Source of the DNA: CAZUMJ01 sp964621605
Lineage (GTDB): Bacteria > Actinomycetota > Acidimicrobiia > Acidimicrobiales > Iamiaceae
Direction of reading: 5' to 3'
DNA: 64,000 nt
Assembly (NCBI GenBank): GCA_964621605.1
Contig: CAZUMJ010000002.1
Span: 89,437-153,436 of the forward strand
Below are positions 25,884-38,555 of the stretch, in pieces; the first letter of the stretch is position 1; every line of letters begins with the position of its first letter. The notes under the pieces are model-generated. The model searched no databases and was not told the DNA's origin. It was given only the letters and a program-made list of their open reading frames with translations. Position numbers and translations under genes: made by a program.

Positions 25884-26423
25884 TCAGGGCACAGACGTCG
25901 CCGTCGGAGCAGCGGCGCCCGGCGCGGCGACCACCTGCACGAACGGCCAGATCCCTGGGAGCACCACGGGCACCTTCGGCGACGGCAGCAGCGCGTACGC
26001 ACGGTCACCTGGGCGCACCATGCCGTAGTTCTGACGTGCGAGCCGGGCAACCGTGGCCGGGTCGCGCAGATCGTCCGCACGAGCGGCGAGCTTCGTGTTC
26101 GCCGCGTCGACCACGTCTATCTGATGTTGCAGCGCTTGCGTGCGCTGGCGCTGCGCCCACCAGGTACGGACGGGGAACGGCCCGATGAAGAACACACCCA
26201 CCATGGCGACGGCACCGACGAGGCCCCCGAGCGCGACCCGCTGTCTACGCGTGCGGCCAGCGGCGTTGCCTCTGGTGGCGTCGACCGAGGTGGCCGTGGG
26301 CGTCGCGGCGCGGGGCAACGGCTCGCGCGCGAAGTCGAGCGCGCGGCGGTTGCGCCGACGTGACGACCAGGTGCGCGCCTGGTCGAGCAGCGGGCCTCGG
26401 CCACGAGTCGCCACGCCCGTCAC
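25884..26423 (-). CDS. FtsB/DivIC-family septum protein
   Basis: A 179-residue bitopic membrane protein of the divisome. It has a basic cytoplasmic part, one transmembrane helix (about 62-81), and a coiled coil with QALQHQIDVVDAANTKLAARADDL. The DivIC hallmark RLARQNYGMVRPGDRAYALL follows. It corresponds to Rv1024 next to eno in mycobacteria. It acts with FtsL and FtsQ at the septum. The GTG start overlaps the enolase stop by 4 nt, so expression is tied to glycolysis enzyme synthesis. The C-terminus is Ala/Pro-rich. Confidence 0.92.
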   Translation of the reverse strand: MTGVATRGRGPLLDQARTWSSRRRNRRALDFAREPLPRAATPTATSVDATRGNAAGRTRRQRVALGGLVGAVAMVGVFFIGPFPVRTWWAQRQRTQALQHQIDVVDAANTKLAARADDLRDPATVARLARQNYGMVRPGDRAYALLPSPKVPVVLPGIWPFVQVVAAPGAAAPTATSVP

Positions 26424-27703
26424 CGACCCCCACGCGGCAGCGCGGCGCGACCACGGAAGACGGCGGTCTCGCCGAGCATCTCTTCGATGCGCAGGAGCTG
26501 GTTGTACTTCGCGACGCGGTCGCTGCGGGCGGGCGCGCCGGTCTTGATCTGGCCACAGTTGGTCGCGACAGCAAGGTCGGCGATGGTGGCGTCTTCGGTC
26601 TCGCCGGAACGGTGCGACATCACCGAGGTGTACGCGGAGGCCGTGGCGAGCCCGACCGTGTCGAGGGTCTCGGTGAGCGTGCCGATCTGGTTCACCTTCA
26701 CGAGGATCGAGTTGGCCGTCGCCGTGTCGATGCCACGCTGCAGGCGGGTCACGTTCGTGACGAAGAGGTCGTCACCGACGAGCTGGACGCGGTCGCCCAA
26801 GCGCGCCGTCAGCTCGGCCCAGCCGTCCCAGTCCTCCTCGGCCATGCCGTCCTCGATCGACACGATCGGGTAGCGCGAGGCCAGATCGGCGAGGTAGTCG
26901 GCCATCTCAGCGGGCTGCAGCGAGCGCTGCTCTCCGGCGAGCACGTAGAGCCCGTCGCGGAAGATCTCCGACGAGGCGGCATCGAGCGCGATCGCGATGT
27001 CTGTGCCGGGCGTGAAGCCGGCCTGTTCGATGGCGGACACGAGCACCTGCACGGCCTCTTCGTTCGAAGCCAGGTTGGGAGCGAAGCCGCCCTCGTCACC
27101 GATGGCAGTCGACAGGCCCTTGTCGTGCAGCACCTTCTTGAGGGTGTGGTAGGTCTCGACACCCCAGCGCAGCGCCTCGGTGAAGGACGCGGCACCGACA
27201 GGCATGACCATGAACTCCTGCAGGTCGACGTTGTTGTCGGCGTGCGCTCCCCCGTTGAGGACGTTCATCATCGGAACCGGCAGCACGCACGCGTTGGTGC
27301 CGCCGACGTACCTGAAGAGCGGAAGGCCCTGCTCATCGGCGGCCGCCTGCGCCACCGCCAGTGAGACACCGAGGAGGGCGTTCGCGCCGAGGCGAGCCTT
27401 GTTGTCGGTGCCGTCGAGCTCGATCAGCAGGTGATCGATGCCGCGCTGGTCGAGCGCTTCCAAGCCCTCGAGGGCGTCTGCGATCTCGCCGTTCACGTTG
27501 GCGACCGCCTGTGCGACCCCCTTGCCGAGCCACTCGGGGCCGCCGTCGCGAAGCTCGACGGCTTCGAACTGGCCGGTCGAGGCTCCCGACGGGACGATGG
27601 CTCGGCCGCGGGCGCCCGACTCGAGCTGCACCTCGACCTCAACCGTGGGATTCCCGCGCGAGTCGAGGACCTGGCGGCCGGCGAGGTGGTCGATGCTGCT
27701 CAT
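26420..27703 (-). CDS. eno: enolase
   Basis: Converts 2-phosphoglycerate to phosphoenolpyruvate in glycolysis; also a surface and RNA-degradosome protein in some bacteria. The 427-residue chain has the standard start RQVLDSRGNPTVEVEV, GASTGQFEAVELRDG, metal site SIEDGMAEEDWDGW and signature LVKVNQIGTLTETL. The ATG at 27703 has AGGAG 9 nt upstream. It is the first gene of a minus-strand operon continuing through divIC to the aldose-epimerase gene, and it is divergent from the large unknown gene at 27929. Confidence 0.98.
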   Translation of the reverse strand: MSSIDHLAGRQVLDSRGNPTVEVEVQLESGARGRAIVPSGASTGQFEAVELRDGGPEWLGKGVAQAVANVNGEIADALEGLEALDQRGIDHLLIELDGTDNKARLGANALLGVSLAVAQAAADEQGLPLFRYVGGTNACVLPVPMMNVLNGGAHADNNVDLQEFMVMPVGAASFTEALRWGVETYHTLKKVLHDKGLSTAIGDEGGFAPNLASNEEAVQVLVSAIEQAGFTPGTDIAIALDAASSEIFRDGLYVLAGEQRSLQPAEMADYLADLASRYPIVSIEDGMAEEDWDGWAELTARLGDRVQLVGDDLFVTNVTRLQRGIDTATANSILVKVNQIGTLTETLDTVGLATASAYTSVMSHRSGETEDATIADLAVATNCGQIKTGAPARSDRVAKYNQLLRIEEMLGETAVFRGRAALPRGGR

Positions 27704-27928
27704 GGTCGGGGGCTCCTGGGCACGATCAATGGCGAAAGGAAGGTGGGGTCGATGCCGTCGGTCCCAGCCGCCGCACTGACCCGCCCTGCACGGTACACCG
27801 GCGCCGCGTCCCCCCTGACGTATCCCGATGCGGGCCGATGCACCTGGCTCACGCCGCGAAACGCGTGACTTCGGGCACGCGACGCAGAGAAGCGCTACAT
27901 TGCGCGGGCGCGGTGCGGAGGGGTGCCG

Positions 27929-30472
27929 ATGGCAGAGCACACAACTCACGTGGAAGAGCCCTCCCCCATGCACCTTTCGCCCGTTGCTCCCGAGACGACC
28001 CGCGTCGTCCTTCAGGTTCGCGCCGAACACGCCGGCACTGGCCTGCGCACCGCCCTGCGCGCCGCACGGCGCGGGCTCAGCGACGCCCTCGACACCTTCG
28101 GCCAGCGCGCGGGCGGTCCACGCGCGGCGCTTTCCGAACCGCTCCCGGCGCCCGGTGGTCCGATCGTGCTCGTCACCGGGCTCGGCCCCGACGATCCGAG
28201 TCCGCGGGCACTCGCGCGCCAGCTCACGGAGCGCCTGGTGGAGGCGGGGCTCGCCGATGCCAACGTCGTGACCATCCCGGATCTCGGCCGGTTCGGTCGC
28301 CTGCACGCCACCCCGAACGCTGCCGTGCTCCGCATCCTGCCGGTGCCGAACGGGAACCGTGGCCGCATCTCGGCCTCGTGGCTCACGCTGGCCATCTCGT
28401 GGGCGCTGCACGACCCCGACGATCTCGTCGGGGTGCGAGTGGCGGAGGTGGAGTTCGAGACAGATCGCAGCGAGCTCACCCGCACGCTCGGGGAATGTCT
28501 CCGCACGCACACCCCTTGCGAGGTCGTCAGCGGCGACCCGGCGTCATGGATCAGCGTGGCCGCACTCGCCTTCGAGCCGTTCCCCCACCTCGTGCTCGCG
28601 GCGGCCGGCCCGCATGGCGGCATGCCCCGCGTGCTCGCTGCGTGCGACGACCTGCGCGCCATCGCGCAGGACCTCCCCCGCGGCGCGGCCTACGCCTGCA
28701 TCGATCTCGAAGCCGACCTCGCCAGCCTCACGAGCGGATTCACCGACCGTTCATGGCGGGTGAACGGCATGGCATCGCCGAACGCCGTCGCCACCTGGAC
28801 CTGTGAGGACTACGTCCCAGGTGTGTTCCCCTACCAGGTGCTGGGCCCCGGCCATCAGCTCCGCATCGGTGGCGTGCCAAGCTCGGCTGAGCTGCTCCGT
28901 GGTGGCCGGATCGGCATCCAGGTGGGCGACACAGGCGCCTGGGCCCCCACCGCAGCGACGCGTCCGTGGCAGCAGGCCACCGGTCGAGCGCTGCTCGAGG
29001 GCTGCCTCATGAGCCACGACGAGCTCGAGATGCACCTCGCGGGCCTCGACGCCACGAGCGGTCGAGGCCGTGCGTCCGACGATCCCGGTCAGGTCTCACC
29101 GGGTGACGGCATCGGCGCCGACCCCGACCTCGATCAGATCCACCTGACGTCGACCCCACAGCGGCGCCGCGGGCACAACGTCACCATCCTCGAACTCGCC
29201 GCCTGGCTGGGTGGGCAGCCGCACAGTGACAACCCGGTCGGGGTCTCCCCCTGCGCGGCGAGCTTCGTTCGCAGGTGGTCGGCCGACCTCGATCCGGCGA
29301 ACCGCCAGCATCTCGTCGCACGCGCACCGGCCCTGCCGGGGAGCGCGGGCGACGAGGGCGTCGAGCAGGAACGCCGCTGGGCGATCGCCGAATGGCTCGC
29401 CTACGACCACGCCTCTGCATGGCTGCGCGTGGCGGGGATCTCCGACAATGCGGGGCTGCTCGACCAACTCGGCCCCCTCGATGACGAATCCGAACTGCTC
29501 CAGGCAGTCACCCTGCTCGGTCAGGCCATCGTCACGGCTGATCGCCTCACCGACGACCTCGTCGCTGCCACCGTCGCAGCGCTCGACCCGTCCCTCCAAC
29601 GTGGGGCAGGGCGCTTCCTGGCGAACGCGGCCAACGGGGCGTGGCGAGGGGTGCTCGGGCCGACCGCGTGGGTCGCTGCCGCGACTGCGGCCACCTACGA
29701 CGTGCCCGCATCGATGATCGGCCGTGCACGCCAGCAACTCGCCGGCAGGGGTGCCGACCAGGCGCTGCAGGCACGCCTCGCAGCCGAACCCAACGCCCTG
29801 GCGGAACGGGTGTGGACGGCCACCCTGCACGCCGTGGGTGACGAGGTCTGGCACCAAGGGTGGTGCGCGCTCGACGCGATGGGCGCCACGCTCACCAACC
29901 TCGACGTCTCCGGCGCCCGGGCGGCCCTCGCGGCACGGTCCGGCGGCGGCGAGCTCAACAAGGCGACGGGCGTCGCACGACGCGCCGCGCGCGAGGTGCT
30001 GGTGCGCGCCGCGCTGTTCGGTGCGCCAGATGATCGCCGCCACGCGTGGGACGCAGCGTTGGCGCATGCCCGGTCTGTCCCCGGCAGCGAGGCGTGGCGC
30101 GCCGTCACCGATGCGGTGCGAGCGGGTGTCGGCGAATGGACGTGGGGCGCCGCGCTCGACGCTGCACGGTCCGCGATCGAGGACCCGCTGCGTGACCTCC
30201 CGGGGCTCGTGGGGCGTACCACGCTCGTCTCGGTCGCTGCCGAGGCAGCCGCGGCCGCGGCCCGGTCCGTGGCGACGCAAGCGGCGGCGGCGGCCATGCT
30301 CGGCGGAGCGGGGCCCGAGGTGGTGCACCGCAGCGCCTACGAGGCACTGGCCCCCACCGCTGCCGAGTTGACCGCGTCGGCCCTCACCCTCTTCGACCAG
30401 CTGATCGGGCTCGTCGTCGTCACCGACAGCGGCGAGACGCACACCCTCGAGCCCGGCGCGCTCGTGCGCTGA
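27929..30472 (+). CDS. large protein of unknown function, divergent from eno
   Basis: 847 residues, no signal peptide and no membrane helix. I recognise no domain with confidence. The N-terminal 60-360 region looks alpha/beta, with GGPIVLVTGLGPDDPSPRAL and ADANVVTIPDLGRFGRLHAT, and lacks a P-loop. The region from about 440 to the end is Ala-rich and helical, with AEAAAAAARSVATQAAAAAM late. DELEMHLAGLDATSGRGR marks the boundary. ATG 27929 is preferred to GTG 27923 because GGAGG (27917-27921) is spaced for it. A TACATT at 27896-27901 could be its -10. It sits between eno and mazG, where mycobacteria have only a lipoprotein gene. Confidence 0.8.
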   Translation: MAEHTTHVEEPSPMHLSPVAPETTRVVLQVRAEHAGTGLRTALRAARRGLSDALDTFGQRAGGPRAALSEPLPAPGGPIVLVTGLGPDDPSPRALARQLTERLVEAGLADANVVTIPDLGRFGRLHATPNAAVLRILPVPNGNRGRISASWLTLAISWALHDPDDLVGVRVAEVEFETDRSELTRTLGECLRTHTPCEVVSGDPASWISVAALAFEPFPHLVLAAAGPHGGMPRVLAACDDLRAIAQDLPRGAAYACIDLEADLASLTSGFTDRSWRVNGMASPNAVATWTCEDYVPGVFPYQVLGPGHQLRIGGVPSSAELLRGGRIGIQVGDTGAWAPTAATRPWQQATGRALLEGCLMSHDELEMHLAGLDATSGRGRASDDPGQVSPGDGIGADPDLDQIHLTSTPQRRRGHNVTILELAAWLGGQPHSDNPVGVSPCAASFVRRWSADLDPANRQHLVARAPALPGSAGDEGVEQERRWAIAEWLAYDHASAWLRVAGISDNAGLLDQLGPLDDESELLQAVTLLGQAIVTADRLTDDLVAATVAALDPSLQRGAGRFLANAANGAWRGVLGPTAWVAAATAATYDVPASMIGRARQQLAGRGADQALQARLAAEPNALAERVWTATLHAVGDEVWHQGWCALDAMGATLTNLDVSGARAALAARSGGGELNKATGVARRAAREVLVRAALFGAPDDRRHAWDAALAHARSVPGSEAWRAVTDAVRAGVGEWTWGAALDAARSAIEDPLRDLPGLVGRTTLVSVAAEAAAAAARSVATQAAAAAMLGGAGPEVVHRSAYEALAPTAAELTASALTLFDQLIGLVVVTDSGETHTLEPGALVR

Positions 30473-30523
30473 CCAACTCCTGAAGCCCGCCCCTCCCGCG
30501 ACCGTGCCACGCAAGACCGCCCG

Positions 30524-31927
30524 CTAGGAGCGGTGCAGGCCACCTTCGGCGGCGCGCACCATCGCTTCGACCTTGCGGGCGTGGGCGCGCAGCGCCGCCT
30601 CTGGGTCGATGCCGTGTGCCCGGGCATCGACGACGAGGCTCCACAGCCGTTCGGCGACGTCCGGAGTCGCATCGGTGCCCACACCGGGCGCCGTGTCGGA
30701 GCCTGGCTCGGCATCGGCGGGGTCGGTCGCCACGCCCAGCGCGGCGGCCTTTCCGGCCACCTTGGCGGCGTACGCGAGGGCCGGCAGCGCGGCGGGGATG
30801 CCGTCCATCACGCTGGTGCGGCCCTTCTCTGCAACTTTGGCGAGCTCCCATTGCGCCATCACCGCATCGGGGGCACGCCCATCTCCGAAGATGTGCGGGT
30901 GGCGGGAGACGAGCTTGTCGTGGACGTTGCGGGCGACATCCCCGAGCTCGAACCGACCGTGCTCCGCCGCCAAGCGCGCGTGGAACACCACCTGGAAGAG
31001 CAGATCACCGAGCTCTTCCTCGAGGTCGACGTACGCGGCGTCGAGCTCGTCGCCGCCGCGGCCTCCGTCGCCGGCGACCGCCACGGTACCGACGTCGGAA
31101 TCGGCGCCGCCGTCGTCGACGCCAGCGAGGCGGTCGAGCACCTCGAGCACCTCGTAGGTCTCCTCCAGGAGATGCCGTCGCAGGCTTGCGTGCGTCTGCT
31201 CGCGATCCCAGGGGCAGGCCGCCCGAAGGGTGCGCATGAGCTCCTCCAGGCGGAGCACGTCCGATCCGGGCGGGGCGCCGAGACGCGGGATCCACAACGC
31301 GGTCAGGTGATCGGCGTCGACGGTGCGGTCGAGGTTGTCCCACGCGACATCGAACACCGACTCGTCGGGTGAGCCGAGTCGCTGCAGCACCACCACCGGT
31401 TCGTCGGGCGGGTCGACCACCGACAGCTTGATGTCGGAGAGCACCCACTGGGCATGCACGTGCGCGACGAGCAGCGGCCCCACCTCGCCGGAGGCCGCCT
31501 CCGCGAAGAGGTGCCCGTCGACCAGCCGCGCTCCCGCCTCGATCGGGTCGACCCCCAGCCGTGACCACGCCAGGTCGAGGAAGGACAGCCCCGCAAGCAG
31601 CACGACGTCGATGTCGTCACGGGCGCGCAGCAGCGTGACGGTGTGCTCGAGCACGAGCGGCGACCCGGGTACGGCGTACAGCACCTCGCCGTGCTCCTGC
31701 GCCGCTACGACGAGCTCCGCCGCGATCTGCTCGTACACCTCCGCGAACGTGTCGGCCGCTTCGTAGAGATGGTCGAAGGCGCGCTCGGTCTGCACCGCCG
31801 GTGCCGACGGGTGCCGCGCGGTGCGGAGGTAGCGGGTCGGGATGCGCTCGATCGCCTCGAGCACCTCGGCGGTCAGCAGCTCGGGTCCGGCCGGGCCGAT
31901 GCCGGCCACGACCACCCGCGGCTTCAC
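30524..31927 (-). CDS. mazG: MazG nucleotide pyrophosphohydrolase with N-terminal SAM-methylase-like domain
   Basis: A 467-residue protein that hydrolyses non-canonical NTPs to NMP and pyrophosphate. Residues about 1-215 are a tetrapyrrole-methylase-like domain (VVVAGIGPAGPELLT, YAVPGSPLVLEHTV), the YabN arrangement. From about 230, MazG follows: LRAACPWDREQTHASLRRHLLEETYEVLEVL, an EExxE metal motif in DLEEELGDLLFQVVFHA, and VHDKLVSRHPHIFG. A Gly/Asp-rich insert precedes the metal motif. The GTG at 31927 starts 10 nt after the PPIase lipoprotein stop. It is the last gene of the mfd - PPIase - mazG run. Confidence 0.93.
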   Translation of the reverse strand: MKPRVVVAGIGPAGPELLTAEVLEAIERIPTRYLRTARHPSAPAVQTERAFDHLYEAADTFAEVYEQIAAELVVAAQEHGEVLYAVPGSPLVLEHTVTLLRARDDIDVVLLAGLSFLDLAWSRLGVDPIEAGARLVDGHLFAEAASGEVGPLLVAHVHAQWVLSDIKLSVVDPPDEPVVVLQRLGSPDESVFDVAWDNLDRTVDADHLTALWIPRLGAPPGSDVLRLEELMRTLRAACPWDREQTHASLRRHLLEETYEVLEVLDRLAGVDDGGADSDVGTVAVAGDGGRGGDELDAAYVDLEEELGDLLFQVVFHARLAAEHGRFELGDVARNVHDKLVSRHPHIFGDGRAPDAVMAQWELAKVAEKGRTSVMDGIPAALPALAYAAKVAGKAAALGVATDPADAEPGSDTAPGVGTDATPDVAERLWSLVVDARAHGIDPEAALRAHARKVEAMVRAAEGGLHRS

Positions 31928-31937
31928 CTGCGTCAGC

Positions 31938-33071
31938 TCAGCTCTGGGCGGAGGTGCCACCCGCAGCGCCGGATGAGCCCGTGGTGCCACCGGAGGAACC
32001 CGTCGGCGTGCCGCTGGTACCGCCGAGCACGGTGGGCAGCTCCGTCGACGGTGCACGCTCGGCACCGGCGGGCGGCACGACCTGTCCGCGCCCGGTGCTG
32101 GTGCTCCACGTCCCGAACTTCGGGTTGACCTCGACCTTGGCCTTCTTGAGCAGATCGCCCAAGTAGGTGTTCATGTCTTGCTCACGGACCGACGACAAGA
32201 GCTGGGCGCGCACCTGCTCGAACGGCTGCTGTTCGACCTTGGTGAGGCGGAGCACGACGAAGATGCCATCGCTCACCTTGATCACCGGCGTGATGCCACC
32301 CACCGCGAGCTTCTGGAGCGCCGCGACGGACGCATCACCGATGTTGCTCACCCACGACCGAGGCGTGTCGCACCCCATGTTGCCGTCTTGCGCCTCGCCC
32401 ATGGCTGCCGCACCGTCGGCGGTGGCGGTGTCCTTCGCGACCGTCGAGAAGTCGGCCCCCGAGGTGACCTTCGTGTGAGCAGCGTCGGCCTTGGCCTGGT
32501 CCTTGGCGACGACCGCGTCGAGGCACCACGACGTGAAGTCGGTCGCGGCGTACTGCTTGTAGTACGCCTGCGCCTGCGTCTCGAGCGTGCTGCCGGCTGC
32601 GCGCTTCTCGCTGATCGCCTGGTAGTTCGCGTACGTTTCGACGAACAGCGCACGGAACCAGTCGGGGAACGCCTTGAACGCCCTGGCCGCGGGGGCGCCG
32701 TTGGCGGCGGCGTGACCGGGGTACTGCTGCTCGAGCGCCTGCTCGGTCGTGACACGCTCCTCGGCGGTGACCTTCAAGCCGAGGCGAGACATCTCGCCGT
32801 CGAGCACCCGACCGAGGACGAGGAAGTAGACGTAGTTCGCCGTCTGCGCCGTGGGTGTCGCACCCTTCACCGGCGGCGTTGCCGCAGGGCCTTGGGAGCT
32901 CAGCTCGTCGAGCAGCGCCGCGCCTTCGAGGAAGTGCTCGCTCGTCACCGCCTTCCCGTCGACCTTGGCGATGGGGGCGGTACCGCGCTGGCACGCGGAC
33001 AGCACGACGACGAGCGGAAGGGCGACCAGCACCGGCATGGCGCGTCGCAGCAGGACACGAGTACGGCTCAC
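31938..33071 (-). CDS. SurA/PrsA-like peptidyl-prolyl isomerase lipoprotein
   Basis: A 377-residue exported foldase. The signal ends in lipobox LVVVLSACQ, with lipid on Cys near residue 27. A SurA N-terminal helical domain follows (KVDGKAVTSEHFLEGAALL). A degenerate parvulin domain is centred on DFSTVAKDTATADGAAAMGEAQDGNMG and LQKLAVGGITPVIKVSDGIFVVLRL. The tail is Gly/Ser/Thr-rich. It sits 12 nt after mfd and 10 nt before mazG, a constant position in actinobacteria, where mycobacteria carry other lipoproteins. It helps fold exported proteins at the membrane surface. Confidence 0.88.
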   Translation of the reverse strand: MSRTRVLLRRAMPVLVALPLVVVLSACQRGTAPIAKVDGKAVTSEHFLEGAALLDELSSQGPAATPPVKGATPTAQTANYVYFLVLGRVLDGEMSRLGLKVTAEERVTTEQALEQQYPGHAAANGAPAARAFKAFPDWFRALFVETYANYQAISEKRAAGSTLETQAQAYYKQYAATDFTSWCLDAVVAKDQAKADAAHTKVTSGADFSTVAKDTATADGAAAMGEAQDGNMGCDTPRSWVSNIGDASVAALQKLAVGGITPVIKVSDGIFVVLRLTKVEQQPFEQVRAQLLSSVREQDMNTYLGDLLKKAKVEVNPKFGTWSTSTGRGQVVPPAGAERAPSTELPTVLGGTSGTPTGSSGGTTGSSGAAGGTSAQS

Positions 33072-33083
33072 GAGCAGAGCAGG

Positions 33084-36506
<3,423 letters not shown>

Positions 36507-36653
36507 GGCGGTGCCTTCGAGCAGATTCGGGCGCGGGAACGCCCCGCGCGCCACCGATGACGGGGGTGTGCGGGGAGATCGAGGCTACCGGGGGAGCTGG
36601 GGCTTGCAGCGGGCACGCCCGCCGACTGGCCGGAAACCGTTGAGAGCGCCCGC

Positions 36654-37442
36654 TCAGGACTGCGGTGCGTCCCCGCTGGGCGCGTCCGAACCGGTCTCCA
36701 CGAGAAGCTGATCGATCACGTGGCGCAGGTGCGTCCGGATCTCATCGTCCATGGCCAGCGCCAACTCTTCGGCCACCACGCCTCCCGCCAACGATCGCAG
36801 CCCCTGGGCGATCCCGACGATCGCGGGCACCTCGCCGGGTGCACGGTTGGCCAACTCGGCCTCGGTGTCTTTGACGATCTCCCCCACCACCAGCATCACG
36901 AGGTTGTGCGCGATCGGTCGCACGCCGTCAGCGATGGCGCCGCTCTGTTCGATCGCGATGTCGAGGGGGATGCCAGCTTCGACCAGGGCGCGTCCGGCAC
37001 GAAACGCGCGAGGCTTGCGCACCCGGTAGCTGCGCTCCGCCAGCGTCCCACCGCTGTCGATCGGCTCGATGAGCCCGACTCGAATCGACTGTTCGATGCG
37101 CGACTCGTCGTCGTCGCCGTACAGCTCCATGAGTTGCGTGCCGGTGAACACGCTCCCCAGCCCGGGAGGGGACGGGTCGAGGAGGGCTGCTTCGACCCCG
37201 AGCAATTCGCCGACATCCACGCCACGGGCCTGGCCGTCCAGCAACTCGCCGATGTTGGCAAGGGTGTAGCCCCGCTGGATCAGCTCACGAATCACCAGCA
37301 GGCGATCAAGGTGCGCATCGTTGTAGACGGCCGTCCTGCCTCGCCGCACAGGCGGATCGAGCAGGCCGTGGTCGCGATATGCACGCAAGTTGCGCACTGT
37401 GGTGTTGCCGGCGATTGCCAGCGCCTCGGCGCGGTACTCCAC
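36654..37442 (-). CDS. MerR-family transcriptional regulator
   Basis: 262 residues. The N-terminal winged helix reads AGNTTVRNLRAYRDHGLL, then GRTAVYNDAHLDRLLVIRELIQRGYTLANIGELL, the MerR DNA-binding and dimer helices. The C-terminal 150 residues are unlike metal-sensing MerR proteins and may bind an organic ligand. There is no conserved Cys for metal sensing. It is divergent from the PAP2 gene at 37647. The 204-nt space between them contains a 25-bp direct repeat that could be its binding site. The target genes are not known. Confidence 0.85.
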   Translation of the reverse strand: MEYRAEALAIAGNTTVRNLRAYRDHGLLDPPVRRGRTAVYNDAHLDRLLVIRELIQRGYTLANIGELLDGQARGVDVGELLGVEAALLDPSPPGLGSVFTGTQLMELYGDDDESRIEQSIRVGLIEPIDSGGTLAERSYRVRKPRAFRAGRALVEAGIPLDIAIEQSGAIADGVRPIAHNLVMLVVGEIVKDTEAELANRAPGEVPAIVGIAQGLRSLAGGVVAEELALAMDDEIRTHLRHVIDQLLVETGSDAPSGDAPQS

Positions 37443-37561
37443 AGCGAGAGCCTACGGGAGCGTGCGAAGGCGGCGGGAACTCTGTTGCTCGGATGCGTCG
37501 CCAACGCGGTGCCTGGGGAACGGCTCGTCGTGCCTCGGTGCGCGCAGTCTTCGTGCACGCA

Positions 37562-37612
37562 GTCTTTCCCAACGATCGAGCGGAACGGTCTTTCCCAACG
37601 ATCGAGCGGAAC
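37562..37612. repeat. 25-bp perfect direct repeat between divergent genes
   Basis: Two identical copies of a sequence beginning GTCTTTCCCAACGATCGAGC and ending GGAAC lie at 37562-37586 and 37588-37612, one base apart. They occupy the space between the MerR regulator and the PAP2 gene. GATCGAGC-type internal symmetry is weak. They could be regulator sites or a small duplication. The rest of the 204-nt space shows no gene. Confidence 0.7.
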
Positions 37613-37646
37613 GCGTCCGACCTGTTCCGGCGCTAGAACAGTCCTC

Positions 37647-38555
37647 GTGTGGTTGGCCTGGAACGCTGCGGCAGCGATCTCGGCCGGACTCGCCGCAGTG
37701 CTGCTGGCCACCAAGCGCGCCGCCCCCGAAGGGCACCGTGGCCACGCATGGTGGCTCGTCGGCCATGAGGTCGCCCTCATGGCCGCGCTCTACGCCATCT
37801 GGCAGTGGGTGCACGAGCACACCGTGACCCGCACCGCGGGCGCAGTCGCCCACTCGACGTGGATCGTCGACGCCCAACGTCGGATGCACCTCCCGAGCGA
37901 ACGGACCCTGCAGCACCTCGTCCTCCCGCACCGCTGGCTCATCGAGGCACTCAACGGGTACTACGCCATCGTCCACGTCCCCGCGGTCGGCGTGCTGCTC
38001 GCGTGGGCCTACTTCCGCCACCGCGACCGCTACGGGTGGATCCGCAACGTGCTGGTCCTCACCACCGCCGCGAGCCTGACCCTGCAGGTCATCCCCGTGG
38101 CGCCACCTCGCTTTCGCCCCGACCTGGGCTTCGTCGACACCGGCCTGCGCTACGGCCAGTCGGTCTACGGCGCCGGAGGAAGCGGCATCTCGAACCAGCT
38201 CTCTGCGATGCCGTCCATCCACGTGGCGTGGGCGGTCATCGTGGCCGCCGGCGCCATCTGGGCGAGCCGCAGCCGCTGGCGTTGGCTCACGATCGCACAC
38301 CCGGTGCTCACCGTCGTGGCGGTGGTCGCCACCGCCAACCACTGGTGGCTCGACGGCATCGTCGCCGCCGCGATCGTGGCGCTCGCTGCGGGCGTGGTGA
38401 CCGCCGCCGGACGCGTCGGTCAGGCGCGTGCGTTGAAGCGCGTCATGACCTCGCCGATCTCGTCGGTCAGCATCGCCTCGACTGCATCTGCGGCCTCGCC
38501 CACCACCACGTCGAGCTCGGCGCGCTCAGCCTTGCCAGGGCGGCGCAGTACGTAG
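37647..38555 (+). CDS. PAP2-superfamily membrane protein (inositolphosphotransferase-like)
   Basis: 302 residues with about six helices. The PAP2 motifs are MPSIHVAWAV (188-197) and NHWWLDGI (231-238); VAPPRFRPDLGF precedes them as in the AUR1-like branch. The start is GTG 37647, soon after an untranslated space. The last 45 residues are Ser/Ala/Thr-rich and are read antisense to the 3' end of pth, an unusual 136-nt convergent overlap; there is no earlier stop. It is a second member of the family represented at 22825, but only distantly similar. It may move or remove lipid phosphate headgroups. Confidence 0.8.
   Translation: MWLAWNAAAAISAGLAAVLLATKRAAPEGHRGHAWWLVGHEVALMAALYAIWQWVHEHTVTRTAGAVAHSTWIVDAQRRMHLPSERTLQHLVLPHRWLIEALNGYYAIVHVPAVGVLLAWAYFRHRDRYGWIRNVLVLTTAASLTLQVIPVAPPRFRPDLGFVDTGLRYGQSVYGAGGSGISNQLSAMPSIHVAWAVIVAAGAIWASRSRWRWLTIAHPVLTVVAVVATANHWWLDGIVAAAIVALAAGVVTAAGRVGQARALKRVMTSPISSVSIASTASAASPTTTSSSARSALPGRRST

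Noticed and set aside
26420..28510. Extended enolase with a long N-terminal region
   Set aside because: The extra part is antisense to the 847-residue gene; family alignment and AGGAG place the start at 27703.
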